DNA from: Cavia porcellus
Taxonomy: Eukaryota > Chordata > Mammalia > Rodentia > Caviidae
Assembly (NCBI RefSeq): GCF_034190915.1
Contig: NW_026947507.1
Span: 15,448,501-15,512,500, forward strand
DNA length: 64,000 nt
Reading direction: 5' to 3'
A program made the position numbers and the translations under genes. Below the pieces are notes generated by a model. It ran no database searches, was not told the DNA's origin, and saw only the letters and a program-made list of their open reading frames with translations. Below, in pieces: positions 35,701 through 49,047 of the stretch. Within the stretch, counting starts at the first letter, position 1; the number at the start of each line of letters is the position of its first letter.

Positions 35701-35959
35701 TAAAATCAAAAAGTAAGTCAAGTTCTTTGAGTAAACTATACGTATGAAAAGATAATTTCCTTAATTTTAAATTTTAGCCACTAAAAAAAAAAAAGCTTAT
35801 TACCACAATAGGAAAATGAACAAAATTTCAGAAAAATCAGTTAACACTGACTCTCTCTTCAAAATATTTCACTATTACACATTCAAGGAAAAATCTTTTG
35901 GGAAGCTTTCCATCATACACGGATTAAAAATTTGGAGCAATGTGGCCTGCGGTTGTCTA
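32761..35959. other. 3.2 kb AT-rich, no gene recognised
   Basis: Increasingly AT-rich toward 35.9 kb, with an A12 run at 35783-35794. Frames at 33258-33470, 33495-33689 and 34000-34209 are short and unrecognised. No confident transposon. Confidence 0.45.
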
Positions 35960-36412
35960 TAGCTGTGTGTGGACAGCCCTTCCTCCTGTCCACATTGTTG
36001 GCCATCCCAGCTGCATTCTTCCCTTTGTTCTTATTTTCACCACCAGTCACACTTTCCTCAGACACCCTTGCATGTGTCATTTCTCCTCTTTGCCCAGACC
36101 TTTGCATGGTTTCTAACTTCACCTCTCTTTGTGTGCTTCTTCAATTACCACTTTCTCAATAAAACCCTCCTTATTTATAATAGCACTGCTAATAATCTGT
36201 CCCTATTTTATTTTTCTTCATGGTGCTTTTCAACCCACTCCAGATAAGTGCATTCTTTTTCTGTTTGTACTCGTTTTGTCTCCACAGGAAGGGCAGCATT
36301 GTGAGGACTGGAGAGGCTTTTTATCTGATTTATTGTCATAATCCTAGTCCAGGAATGATGCTTAGTACACAGAAAACCTCCAATAAATTTTCATTGTGTG
36401 AATGCATAACTG
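35960..36412 (+). mobile_element. L2 LINE 3' end
   Basis: A good L2 3' end: CTTTGCCCAGACCTTTGCATGG (36089), TTCTTCAATTACCACTTTCTC (36138), the TATTTTATTTTTCTTCATGG block (36204), CAGGAAGGGCAGCATTGTGA (36285), GGAATGATGCTTAGTACACA (36352) and CCAATAAATTTTCATTGTGTG at the terminus (36381). L2 is an ancient LINE whose 3' tail is shared with MIR. The four overlapping 66-92-codon frames here are translations of this untranslated region. Confidence 0.85.
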
Positions 36413-38984
36413 ATATATAGATTACTCAATGATTATACATTTCTATAAAAATAAACCCTAAAAAGTAGTAATTATTAACTTCTGTATTTTTTCCTAATAA
36501 TTTGTGTTCACAAATTAAAATTGTGGCAACACAAATTATATTGACAGTGACACAAGATATTATAGAACATTTGTTGCTTTTTCTGAAAGTCCTTTATTTA
36601 AAAGGCAACAATTGTTTTAAATAAGTTCATGTATTCATAAACAGCGCTGTTAAAGCTGCAAACAAATAGCCAAGAGGTCAAACAGTGAGGATTAACAAAC
36701 TGTCCGATTAACTACATAGTTACCTACCTGAATTATATGAATTCTAACTAAAGAAATAAGATGCCTAACAAATGAAAAATAAATAAAAAGTAAAGGATAA
36801 ATGCTCCCGTTCTGAAGATCTGATAAGAGTTAAGTGAATTTTCAAAATGCTGTGTAGAGAGTGACCAAATCAAATTTGCTCTTTTCATTCACGTATCAAC
36901 TAAACAATAATTAACGATTGGGATGTAGCTATTGGAAATGCGGGTCTGGAAGCCCAGGTCCAGAAACAGAATAGAGTAAGAGCTGATTTTATTAGCTTGA
37001 GTGATAGGCTATTACGGTAATGGTTCCATTCGAGCCGAGGTGGCCCATGCTCGTCTTAGTGCTGACTATGCTTCATTCCGTAATGACTTATGGCTTTCTG
37101 TCAGACACTAGCACTCTAATTACCCAATACACAGGAAGAAAAGTTGATACGAATTTGAATACATCTTACCAACTTATAGCCAATGCTATCACCACCATAG
37201 CATTGTTAAAGTATCTTTTGAGTTTCTATTAACTGAATTAAAAACAGGTGAATTTAAGTAGAACTATCTGCCGATGTCAGGAACATATGGTTACTTCTTC
37301 CACTAATAAATATTTCTGCAGATAGGAGACTAATGAAGCCCACAGTAATACTGTCTTTTCATGATTATTAAATACATAAATTCTCAAGAGAAATGAATAG
37401 ATTTAGGTCATGCCGAGCATAATTGCATAGAAAACTACTTCAAGTACTATACCTTGCATAGCATATAATAGGATAAAGGAATATATAACGAACATGCAAT
37501 TATAGAGGTAAAAGTAAACTCTCTGGCTTTCATACTCATGATACCTAAATAATTTTTAAAAACAGAAATTTTATACTATTTGTATTTTGCTGGCCTTGCT
37601 ATATTATACCATGATACTATTAGCTGCTAAAGTACAAAAAGATCTCCCAGTTAAAAAGGTATTCCACTTTTATTCCATTTCAGTCATACTGAGAGAGTCT
37701 TGATGTTAAAAGCATTTTATATTTTTTTATGAGATTATCAGCTCAGGATTTCCTGAAATCTCTCCATTTTTTCTCCACTTCAGATTTTCTCACAGGTAAT
37801 AATAAAGCTATTTTGACAGAAATGCAGCCATCTCATGATTTTTCCTTTTAATGGGGCTGCACATTTTCTCCAATTTGAAACAGAAGGCAAAGCAAAGTAC
37901 AGTGGAGTGAAAAAGAAACCTTGGAAGCCACAAATTCTCCTGAATGTTTTGGAGATCTAGAGACTTGAAAGAATCCTTTTCGATTGTTGTTCCTAGTTCC
38001 TGGTGGGCCCCATAAGTATTTTTCTGAATCTAGTCTTGTTTCCTTTTATTGCGTTTTTTTCTACTTATTTTTCTCTACAGCTTAAATCTTTAAAATGTTT
38101 AGGTTTGGTCATTTATTTATTTTCTACAACTTAACTAGATTATCTATACTGTTTAGCTATTTTTTCTATTGTTTTCCTACTGTTTACTTTTTTCACATCT
38201 TTCCATTTTAAAGTATCATTTTTATGCTTTTATTTAATCTAGTGTTCTTTAAAGTCATCATACATTAGATCTCTTCTTTAAAATTTGTATATAGTAAAAC
38301 TAAAGTCCTATTTATATTTCACATGAATGATATACGTGATATATTCTAAATAATCAATATCCTGAAATTCTGATTCATTTTCCTTGAAATATAATCAAAA
38401 TAATCAAAAGAGCAGGTTTTTTTTCCAAATGGAAGACATTTAATAAAAGTATTAATAAAACTTCAAAATATAAATGGGAGGTCTAATATAGTATAATGTA
38501 CTGTATTAATGAATAGCTCTACTTCAGAATTTTAAGGTAATAAATTACTAAGATAGTCTAAGTGGTTTATTAGCTTTCATGAAAGTAAGAACATTCGAAT
38601 ACCTATAAATTTCTCTCACAATAAAATAAGCATAAAAGAAACATTTTAGTAAGGCCTTTGAAAATAAGGATTAGGTATGTTTGCAATTAGGTAAATCTCT
38701 GAAACCTAAATTCAGGGACTAAGATTGAATTTTATTTCAAACAATCCCTTCAAAACATATGCAATGGTTGCTAAGCAACATAATTTACTATCAACCAATG
38801 ATGCCAAGTTATTTTTGCATACTGCAATTGACTTGCAAGTCTAGCTGTTTAAAAATTATAAAGAGAATGTGATTATTTAAATATAAATAGTTATGGCAAA
38901 AGTGCTAATTTTTATAATTAAAAAGACTATAACACAAAAACCTACATTTTAAAATCGAAGAAAAGAAATGCCTTCATTGATAAT
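36413..38984. other. Unique sequence, no gene
   Basis: Mostly AT-rich. The subsegment about 36640-37250 has unusually many CpGs for this window (TTACGG, TTCGAGCCGAGG, TTCCGTAATG) and balanced composition, and holds a 70-codon ATG frame (37020-37232) with no recognised domain. A pyrimidine tract joined to ACAG|GTAATA lies at 37771-37800. Confidence 0.4.
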
Positions 38985-39640
38985 AAATGTGCAACAGCCT
39001 GGAAGGTTCTTCTTCCTCCCTTTGGAAAAACATAGAACATATTGAGATAACTTTCTATGCTGGTCTACTCACCTAGCTTCTCTGATGAGTTAGCGCTGGA
39101 ATGCCTATATAGAAGCAGAGCTCAATTAGTGTAATTTATGTATCCTTGGATGTCAATCATTTCTGTTGAGAGGTGGGACTCGCAGGCTCTCAGTGCATTA
39201 ATTAAGAGCTCATCTCAACAGAGCCATCTTTCTACCTAAGGACCAAAAAGAAAGTTTTAATTAGATTTTTAAAAGGAAGTATGTCATATATGAAAGCAAA
39301 TATAATTCTTTAGCTGATATGAGAGGCAACAACTGGAAAGGAATGTTCCAAACAATACAAAGGGTACCAGTTCTCAATAACCTGTGACATTATGAGTAAA
39401 TGCGGGAGCATCAAGTGTAAACACTGGTTTCCACCCCTGGACAATCACTTTATGGACATCACTGAAGTTTTGACTCTTGTTTTATTGCCAAAATAATTAT
39501 TGGACCCCTGTCTAATTATTGATGCAGAGCTGATGCTGATAAAGTGCAATTACAACACGGAGGACAGGCAGTATTTTTCTCTGATGACTGGCTTTTTGTT
39601 CCAGGCCAGCTTCTGAATGAATATGCAATGGACAATATAA
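38985..39640. other. Repeat-free, balanced-composition block (possible conserved noncoding DNA)
   Basis: This 650-bp block has several homeodomain-type TAAT words in short palindromic contexts (CAATTAGTGTAATTTA near 39123, GCATTAATTAAGAGC near 39196, GTCTAATTATTGATGC near 39509), no transposon match and lower AT bias than its flanks. Such features are common in developmental enhancers, but nothing here proves it. Confidence 0.25.
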
Positions 39641-41569
39641 GCAAGTTCAGCAAAAGAGAGTGAGAGAACTTGCCGAACACATCAATTTCACTGGTTCAGT
39701 GATGGAGTGAGTGTGCCATTGCTGGCTAACCTAAAAATATAGGGACTCTGGAGAGGTAAAAACTAGCTAGGCTCACTGGTGTCAGCTGCTTGAGGAGGCT
39801 GTTCTCCTGGAATGGCTTGTGTGAGGCCATCAAACATACTCCTTAGGGCTCACTTGGGAAATAATGGATACATTATTGATTAAAATATTTATAAATTAAG
39901 GGAGGGAAAACAAATTTTAAAAGCTAGTCCAGATTCTAGAGGGGAAATATATCTACTAATAGCTATTAACCCCTCCCTCCCCCCTAATCTAGGAGGGGGG
40001 TCAGAATACATGCATGAGAGAACAAAACAAAGGAGTTTGCCGATACCAAGGAGAAAGCACATAGTGGAAACGAAAGGGAAACAGTGTCAAATGTAGAAAT
40101 ACTGCAATATGTCTTAGAAATAATGAAAAAAATTCCCAAACCTAAATATTCCAGAAAGTCAGCACCAGCAAAAGCAGAAATACCAAATCTGATATTTTTG
40201 CTTTTGGAAACACACAAACAATGGGGAAATATAAAGTCAAGTACAAAGAACATGATATAAATGATGTAATAATCATGAGGGTTTTCTAACAAACAGGACT
40301 GGTGCAATAGGCAGATGTTATAGAAAGCTCTCCTTCCTGGCTCAAAATAACAGAAGTTCCAGGGTTCTTCACTGCTATTATATTTCATTTTGTTTTTCTA
40401 AGGGAGGGTTTTAGGAAAGCCAGTTACTGTATACACTATAAATTTGCCACCTAACTAGCACACCTGACACGTACTGAATAACAACAGCAAGCCTGACAAA
40501 AGAAACTATAGATTTTACAGGTATGAGGTTTTTGTAGTATGTTTCTAAATGATAGTGTACAGTGAAAACATTACTATGTAGACAATTTTTCAGAAGAATA
40601 AAACTGGAAAATTATAACCCATCATTTATGTTAATATTCATAAAGGTATTTTATAATTCTTTCTTAACTCTTTTCCCTCACATATTTTCCCAGCTATTTG
40701 GCCTCCTTTATTGTGCTGTATAATGTGTATTACACAATAGGTATAGTAGCACTCCCCTGATACAAGCTGGCAATTGTGCTGGTTTCACCAGTCTTGTGTG
40801 CCTGATAAATTTATGTAATACAACATCCTGCTTTGGGGATAATTAGGGTGTCTTTAAATGCATCTTTTTATTTGCATCTAAGCCAAGCTATATTACAAAG
40901 TCAAATTTACCTAATGAGCATATTATACTCAAGAATGTCTAGATGATAATACTAATACGTATAGTATCATACCATATGGTTGTGTACAATTTGTTTACTT
41001 CAGGAATGTTTTAGTTTTCTAATAAATCTTAAACTATCTTTGTAATAGGCTGAGGATAGGCCATTTTAAAATTGGTAGACATTTGTGCATTTTTTTAAAG
41101 AAAAAAAATATCAGGGGTACCAAGTCATGTATTGTCACCTCCCTTAGTTACACTTAGTCTTGGGATATGAAGGCTCTTTCTAGAGACACTGACCATGCCT
41201 GCTACTTTATATGCTCTTTCCCAGTTTCTATGAACCATGTTTCTTGGTTAAGAACACGACAGAAGGAATTGGCTTCAGAGTCCACAGTCCATTTTTGTGA
41301 TTTCAGCCAGAGATACAAATTTTCATACTGCTCAATTTGTAACTCCATAAGAACCCAGTTTTAGCAAAGTGGGTAAAAGTAAGCCTTTTCCAAAATGAAA
41401 TTTTGTTTTTCTACATGAAATTCTCTCAGCTTAGTGGGACTTTTTAAAGTAGAACAATGTATCCATACTAGGCTTTGTGATATATTCTGAATTTCTTACA
41501 ACAGTGTAATTACTTCAAGCAAAGTAACTTGGCACATCTCCCTTACACTTAAAGGAAATCTACATCATT
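39641..41569. other. Unique sequence
   Basis: Contains a 134-codon ATG-started minus-strand frame (39984-40388). Its translation is rich in Phe, Ile, Cys and Ser with hydrophobic stretches but matches no family I know. The frame starts beside a C-rich/G-rich inverted tract at 39971-40001. Probably fortuitous. Confidence 0.4.
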
Positions 41570-41690
41570 GTCCTGTCCTGTCCTGTCCATCCTGTCCTAT
41601 CCTATCCTATCCTATCCTATCCTATCCTATCCTATCCTATCCTATCCTATCCTATCCTATCCTATCCTATCCTATCCTATCTTATCCTAT
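41570..41690. repeat. (CCTAT)n pentanucleotide array
   Basis: About 120 bp: a few TCCTG units at the left, then about 20 nearly perfect CCTAT units and one CTTAT variant near the SINE. The array abuts the 3' (tail) end of the minus-strand ID SINE, so it grew from the SINE tail. Confidence 0.97.
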
Positions 41691-41764
41691 CTGTACTAGG
41701 AATCAAACTCAGGAACTTGGGCTTGCCAGGTAAGGCTGTGCAACTGAGCTATATCCTCGGTCCC
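41691..41764 (-). mobile_element. ID-type SINE with expanded tail
   Basis: Complement of an ID element: GTACTAGGAATCAAACTCAG (41693, B box side), GGGCTTGCCAGGTAAGGC, CAACTGAGCTATATCC (41741-41756, A box side). Its tail has become the pentanucleotide array to the left. Confidence 0.85.
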
Positions 41765-43959
41765 ATCTGTTTTCAAAGATTTGTGGAGTTTGCAATTCTA
41801 TCATATCTTTACCTTGACCAAAGATCTCCTCTCTCCAGAAAGTGATTTTATATTACTACTTACGTTTCTGCTCTTTTTCCACTTAGCAAAAAACAATGGC
41901 AGTTGTCACACCATAAAGTACATGGCACAATTTCTTCTTCAAAGATTTTAATGAGCTTCCCTGAGTTCTTCTCAATGCCAAGAGTTGTTTTATGTATCAC
42001 TTTAATGAACTGGAGGTTTATGTAACAGTGAGGATTCACAGTCACTTCATGGGGTCTCAATTTGTCTCAAGTTTTTAATTTGTTCACTGCTTTCCATAGA
42101 ACACATATAGAACAGAGTTGTTATTACTGTTTTTAATGCTTTGAAGGTATATACACTTGCCTATAGCTGTGTGACTCCAGAAATAAAATATTCAGTGCTC
42201 CTACTCATATAAGATATAACTAGGTGGGCCAGTAAGTTAGTTTAATTTATTCACTGATATCAGCCAAGCTAGTATATATTAATTTGCCACAGATTTACAC
42301 TCATAGGACTTATATCCAAAAGGCAGGCTCTAATGAAGCTGTAGAGAAACTGACCCAGTTCTAGGCTCTTATCATTGGTGATTAAATGTGAAAGAGCAAC
42401 TTTATTGTCGGACTCCTCTACTCTAGAAGGGATAGAAATTTCACATTAGAATATGGTTTAAGAAAAAATTAGATATTTAGAACTTTGGGTTGAAAAACTC
42501 ATAAGCAGTATAAACTAGAATTTCTAGAATCCTTTGCATGACAAAACACAACATTTGAGTTGTCAATATTAGACTGACTATTGTGAAATGGATTATTAGA
42601 TTATTTCTTACTTCTATTAATGTAATCCCATACAACAGAGTTTATGAATTCTAATTCAGTCCCCTAATGCCAAGAAAGAAAATCAAGTCTTGCTCAAAGA
42701 TCTCCTAAAATGGGTAGGTTTGGGGAAGGAAACTAAAAAGTCTACTTGCTGGAGAGATTTTTTTTTTCCTAGGGCATGTAGGAGAGAGGACGTTTGGATA
42801 GGTTATCAGTCTTTTATCTTTGACATTTTATTATTTAGTTTTAGTGCTGAGATACTTTATTGTACATGAGCCTAGAGGTTTTCTGCTTTGATATGTTTAT
42901 AAGGCAGAATAATAAATAAATGATTTACCCTAGTGTTGATGTCAGGATTGTAGTAAGTTTCACATTTTTAAAAACTTTTCCCGATTTTGACCGTAAAACA
43001 GTGACAAGTTTCTAGTAACTTTCTTGACATTAAAATTATTAGAGGGTGAAAAATCCTTAAGTTTTATGGGCATTAGGTTAGTGAAGTTAACAATTATCTA
43101 CTTATATTGAATGAGATAAGGACCAAAAAGTTTTCTTATAATATTTTCCTACCTTAATAGTAATCACATAGGAGATGTAAAGTAATGTACTCTGAAAACA
43201 TGTTCCGATGTAATTTTTGAATTAAAATATCAGACCCTTCTAATTGAAAAAAGTGAGCTGTAGTGAAACTACTCAAACATACCTTTAAAGATAAAATCAC
43301 AGTGGTAAAAATTAGAGATGGAAACCTTCACTTGTTTCTCTAATTTAAAATAATCTATTTCATATAAAAGTATTTTGCATTTTCTTCATATATTATAGCT
43401 GTTACTTGCATCTTTAGTAATTTTAAAAGATTTTCTTGTAAGAAATGAAGAAAGTGGGGAACTTTTAAATATTCAACAAATATTCAATATTTCCAAATAA
43501 TCTTGTAAATGTCATGACATTTGAAAAGCTTTGTTTTTATGAGTCTATTTCTTTGGAACTGCTGTAGAACTATACACAGGAGATTTTAAAGTTAATTTTT
43601 GGTTATTCTTCAGTCCATTTCCACTCTGTACCAAAGCTGAGCTGTATATCTCTTATTCTCATATTCTCAATAAGTAATAGCAAGAGAAAATAGTGGAGAA
43701 TTTTTTAATATTATCGAAAATCTTAATAGTTAGAGTACTATAGAACCAATTATATTCTCATGCAAAACGTAAATCTCTTAGAAAATTAGTATTCTGTAGC
43801 CAATATCAGTTTAATAATCAATCTTTAACTCCATATATGCATGTTTATATGTATATTTGTTTAATGCTCACCAAGAAAATTTTAAACTTTTATTGATAGT
43901 ACTAAAAAATGTGACCATGTAGTGGTGAATTGTGGGCAGAAGGGAGAATTCGACTGATC
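41765..43959. other. AT-rich unique sequence
   Basis: No gene or confident repeat. The 66-codon minus frame at 41860-42060 is unrecognised. Confidence 0.45.
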
Positions 43960-44035
43960 CATTCACACATACATTTATTCAATGAAATTTTGTTGAGCCC
44001 CTAGACATACAGGATGCAGTGTCTCTCAAGATTTT
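43960..44035 (-). repeat. L2 3' terminal fragment
   Basis: ACATTTATTCAATGAAATTTTG then TTGAGCCCCTAGACATACAG and GATGCAGTGTCTC matches the complement of the L2 terminus (CATTCAACAAATATTTATTG, AGCACCTACTATGTGCCAGG, CACTGTGC). Confidence 0.6.
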
Positions 44036-47000
44036 GGGGGTAAAAAAGCTAAGTTTTAAAAAAAGATACTTCCCTTTTTATATTCCAATTTATAGTAGAA
44101 ATATTGACATATTTAAATCCTAAATGTATTTTCCCAATTATTCTCCATATTTACCTATTGTATTTGCAATGACATCATGCATCTATCATGAATTCAATGA
44201 TGTTCACTTCCCTGAAACTTCTGAAAATATACTGTATATGGAAGTCTGATTTGCCATATAAGATGATTGAAAAACCAATTCCAAATTACTTCTAGGCATT
44301 CAGTATAAAGGGAAATTTTCAAAGATACATTTATGGCTTAATAATTAAATCTGGGTGAATATGCCTGCTGGGAACTTCTGCAATAATAAAATAGAATGGC
44401 AGGTTTCAAGTCGCAAACAAAGAACTTTTTCTTTCAAAGATTTGAGTCACAGCATATTAGTATTTAATGGATTTTGCATTTTTAAATGCATAATGTCAGA
44501 ATTTCTTGGTAAAAGTCTTGAATAATTATTCAAGTACAATCTAAAAGGTTCTGAAAAACAAAGACTAGGAATCAAATTCTCAACAACAGCATTATTTCAG
44601 GGATCTGGTGTGTCCAAAACAGTAAGACTGAGTTTTCTTGGTCTTAGATTTGGGGCTGCCCTTGCCCAGATGTATGTGTGGTAAGCCACTTAGTCTTTTC
44701 TGCTTCTGTAGACTAGTCCAGAGGTAACAACCCCAGAGCTAAGTGGTGCCAACAAGAGGAAATGGCACTCTGGGGACAGTATTAATTTTGATCCCCAGAC
44801 CTTGACATGTTCACATTTTATCTAAGGAAAAAATAGAGCCCAGGAGTCTGCATGATTTAACAACTTCTCTTGAGATTTGGGTAAGTTCAGTTACTCTTTT
44901 CTTGATAAAATGATCACAGAAAAATGGCACTAGTCTATAGTGATAAGCAATGGCTAGAATTACAAAGATATATAAACTTGTCAAGTCTTTCAAACACACA
45001 GCCTAAATTGATGATGAAAACAGCTGAGGAAAATAACTTCATTTTAAGATCCTATTTTGATGTAAATAGAATCCAGAAGATTAGACTTAGTCACATATTT
45101 ATATCTAGTTATATATAACTATATTTACCTGTCTATAGTTATACCTAACTATATTTAACTATCTCCAAACTTCAAAGAAAAATAAAGTCTACCTTTTCCA
45201 TGGTAGGAACCTTGACTTGAAGAAATTGTTTATAAAATGATTTGAATTCCAGAGGTCCAAGGGTAAAAATGCAACTTCCAATATTCATCTGCATTTTCAG
45301 GCCATATAAAATCAGAACACATCAGAGTACTCTCATAAGAGTTAGGCAACTTTAATTTGTGTCCATTCTCTTTCATTTCCTTCTCAATAAATAATGGATA
45401 AAGCAACGATGGGTCTTTGCTGACTTTTTAATCTTTCTAATATACAAAAATTATCTCCTGGAAATAAATTAATGTCTATACAATAGCCTGAAAATGGTCT
45501 GAAAGTAATTTGGTGGTTCTTAAAATGCTGCATGTGTTTTATTTTCTTTTTGAGCCAATTAATCACAGCATTAATCTTCTTACTCTATATCTACCTCCTA
45601 CTCATCCATGCTTACCTCAAAACAAGTTCTGTCATGTTGAGGCAGCTAGAAACTACTCTGATTATTTTGCCTCTCTTTTCTTGGTCTGCTATCTAATTTT
45701 CCTTTAATTGGAACAAACTACCATATTAACAGTGCAAATGCAAATGTAATACACATTTTAAATGAGAATCTCTTTTTACTAGGTACTTAACAATTATATG
45801 AATATATCTGCACTGACTATGGCTTTATCAGATTTATGAGAAGGGCATTCTGGCTAAGTGGACTTTTCAAAAGAGAGGCTACTTAGGCTTTTATTTAGCA
45901 GTATGTTTTTATCTCTATTGTTTATAATCTTAAAAAAATGAAGGCACAACACATTTCTGTGAATTAAGAAACAGGAAATACATTTAAGATAATCTGATTT
46001 AAGCTAATAGGATTCCACAAGAGTGAATGTGTGTAAGAGTCTGTCGATTCACTAAATGGCTTCAGTCAGTAGACTGTCTCTTGTGTTTCTACATTTTACA
46101 GTCATTTCTTGCTGAAATCTGGTGCTATGTATATATATTTTCCTACCGTATATCTCATACATTCTTTTAGCCTTTTCTCTCATCCACTATCTAATCAATT
46201 CAGTCAATTCTGTCAGTCACCATAGCTAGTGAGTCTCATTTTTCACATTGTAATTAAAGCAATTTGGAAGACAAACTAGGAGAAAACCTTGACGGCTGAT
46301 TTTGTGCCTGATAAGTAAAATATATGCAGAGAATTTTTCTTTGGACTCAAATTCTTTTTCCTTTCCTGTTTAATTTTAGATTCCTTCTGCCTTTGAGGTT
46401 TTGAGTGTAAGCTTGAGATTGATATATAAATAACATACAGCCTGACCATATCTCATTAATCTTATATGGTCCCTTAAGTTATAGAACCCACTCTGGTGCC
46501 CAGGGTGGTAGAACCACTGTAATAATAATTTTCAGTGTGAAATTTATTCATAAAAATGTTCATTTGTCTCTTCACTACTTTGTTATTACATAGAACAGCA
46601 GTCTGTGCTAGTTTTACTTTATTTTATAGCAAAGGAAATGGTTATTCCTTTTAATCAGTCAACATTTGGGACAAAAACTCCATGTGACAAAAGCAGGCTA
46701 ATTTATTGCATTATATTAAAGCCATTTTCTTTCTTATGTAAAATATGTATTTAGTAAATACTCATTGAAATTAACTGTACTTTATAAAGTATTAGCTTAT
46801 TAAAATGTTTATTCACACCATATAAGAAATTTGCATTAATATTAGAATTTAGCAGGGATTTCTAAAAGTAGCACATTTATCTATTTCATAAAATACTGTA
46901 GAACTTCAAAAATATTTTTCAGTTCTGACTTTTCAAATGTACCTCATATTGTTTTTTATTCTCCTTCATTACAAAATAGATACAGTCTGAGTAAAGAATC

Positions 47001-48932
47001 TTATGACATAATTCTTTATACAAAAATGATTTAACCATAATGTATATCAAATTCATGCTTCTTTCTGGCTAATATGCGTATGTAGTCTTAAGAACAAGAC
47101 TTTTACAGTATTTGTGTAATTATCAGAAATGCCTGTTTTACATGCTGAAAACTGCTGAAGAACAGTCAAATAAATACCAAATTCCAGATCTTATCTTGTT
47201 AACCACATACACAGAACATGTGTCACATTTTTACTTGGATGCTGCATAGTTTCAATGTCACAACTTAATTTTGGGAGTTACATTACATACATATACAAAT
47301 TATATCAGAGACTTCTTAAAATTGTATCATGTAATTTTAGTATGTAGTGTTCTATATTGCTTGTAAGACTTAGATTATACTATATTATACAAGTATAACA
47401 ACTATCTAAATAGTAAATTTCCAACAAATCCTGAGAAACTGTGAAGCCCAAACAAAGTCTGTTGTGTCAAATTGCTAGTTTTCCTTCATTTCCATCAAAT
47501 CTGCTCTCCTTTTTTTTCCTAGTTAGAAAATGATTTTCCAGTTTCTCTTAAAGGCAGTATAAATATCTACTTAATTCAGGCTAATGGAATATGCACAGTC
47601 ATCTTTCCCAGGATGTTGACTTTTCCCCAGCTGTCATACGGATCCAGCAGTGGCCCCACCTGACAAAGATGTTGAAATGGCACCCATGGGCTGGCAAGAC
47701 AAGTTAGAGTTACTTTGTTGCCTCAGTGACCCAGTGGAAATGAGGTGCCCTGCCAACTCTTATCAGTAGCACTGCTGCTTGGAACACAAATACATTATGC
47801 ATTATTTAAGACACCGCATTGGGGTTCCTTGGTAATTTAACCTAACCTTTACTCTAAATACATCTCTTAATGATATGGCCACAAAATTTTCTGAAATATG
47901 AAGCAAACAAAACAAAAGGTGGCATTTTCAGATTCCTCTGAAGAATGTATGAACTTTCTGGGATTACAACACCTTCATGTGAACTAAGATTTGATTACAT
48001 TTGTTCTTTCCAGTAAAGATGGAAGGAGTTCAGACAGCCATTATGACTTCTGTTTCCAGAGAAACTGTTAGAAACACAGTTAAAATTGTGTTGCTTCTGT
48101 TTCAATGGTCTGTGTAACTTTCATGTTCTCTCAGTTTTTGAAGCCCAGACCAAATACTATTCACTGGGAAATAAAATTATCATTTTATAAACTAACAATT
48201 TTTTTTCTTTTAGATTTTTTTCCTTTTAGAATGTCTACAGAATTATTACTGTACATGGAACGTTCCAGCCTTTCCTGAATTTAGATATAGTATTCTCTGT
48301 TAACATGCATGGTCCCTTGGAAAAAGATTTATATCAGGTTTATTTTCTAGAATTTACAGTGTTTTGCAGGTACATAGACCAACATAAATATGTCGGTTGT
48401 ACGATTGAATAATAACTTCTCATTTATCAAATAATAAAAGAGTCCTTACCATGTGTAAGGAAATAAAATCATAATTACATAAACTTAGTTGTCAAAAACA
48501 TTTTGTGCTCATCTAGAAATCATATAATCTATTATTAATGTTATTTTTGCATTCAATTTAAGCATGACTAAATGACATAAATAAAAGAAAGAAATAATAT
48601 TTTAAAAATTTAGCCTTATTATTTCTTTTTAACTTTTCCTAGATAAAAAAAATGTTTAAAGGCAAAAACATGACTCTCCTACAAACTCTAGCTACATTAT
48701 ATTGTTAATTGCACAAAAAAGTAGACTGATCTGATTTTGGTGCAAAAATCTATAAGCAATTTTAGAAATCATGTTTGATATTTACTCAATGGCTATTTTA
48801 TTTACTAGGCTTTATAAGATCAAATCATGTGTCACCTATCAAATTAAGGCATAGTAGGTTTTTGATTGATTCTAAAGTAAACATTAGGGCTATCAAATTG
48901 TATTACTAGACTTCCTAGTAGCTGAGCCTCAA

Positions 48933-48933
<1 letters not shown>
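44036..48933. other. 4.9 kb AT-rich, no gene recognised
   Basis: No exon or confident repeat. A tract of TATATAACTA/TATTTAACTA words lies near 45105-45165. A less AT-rich patch at about 47590-47790 is unassigned. Frames such as 45510-45707 and 44811-44999 have no recognised domain. Confidence 0.45.
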
Positions 48934-48996
<63 letters not shown>

Positions 48997-48997
48997 C
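48934..48997. repeat. (CA)n(TA)n compound microsatellite
   Basis: About 23 CA units followed by about 8 TA units. The minus-strand frame 48844-49047 reads through it (CVCVCV) and is not a gene. Confidence 0.98.
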
Positions 48998-49029
48998 CAC
49001 ATTTTTAATTCACATATATGAATAAAAAA

Positions 49030-49047
49030 GTGTATATATATATACAC
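49030..49047. repeat. 18-bp perfect palindrome
   Basis: GTGTATATATATATACAC is its own reverse complement, just downstream of the microsatellite. Confidence 0.95.

Noticed and set aside
36917..36965. GATTGGGATGTAGCT resembling an ID head
   Set aside because: The rest of the ID element, including the B box and tail, is absent.
41570..41690. Regular short repeats resembling a CRISPR array
   Set aside because: The units are 5 bp with no spacers and abut a SINE in rodent DNA. This is a microsatellite.
48844..49047. Minus-strand frame with CVCVCV tract
   Set aside because: It is a translation of the (CA)n(TA)n array.
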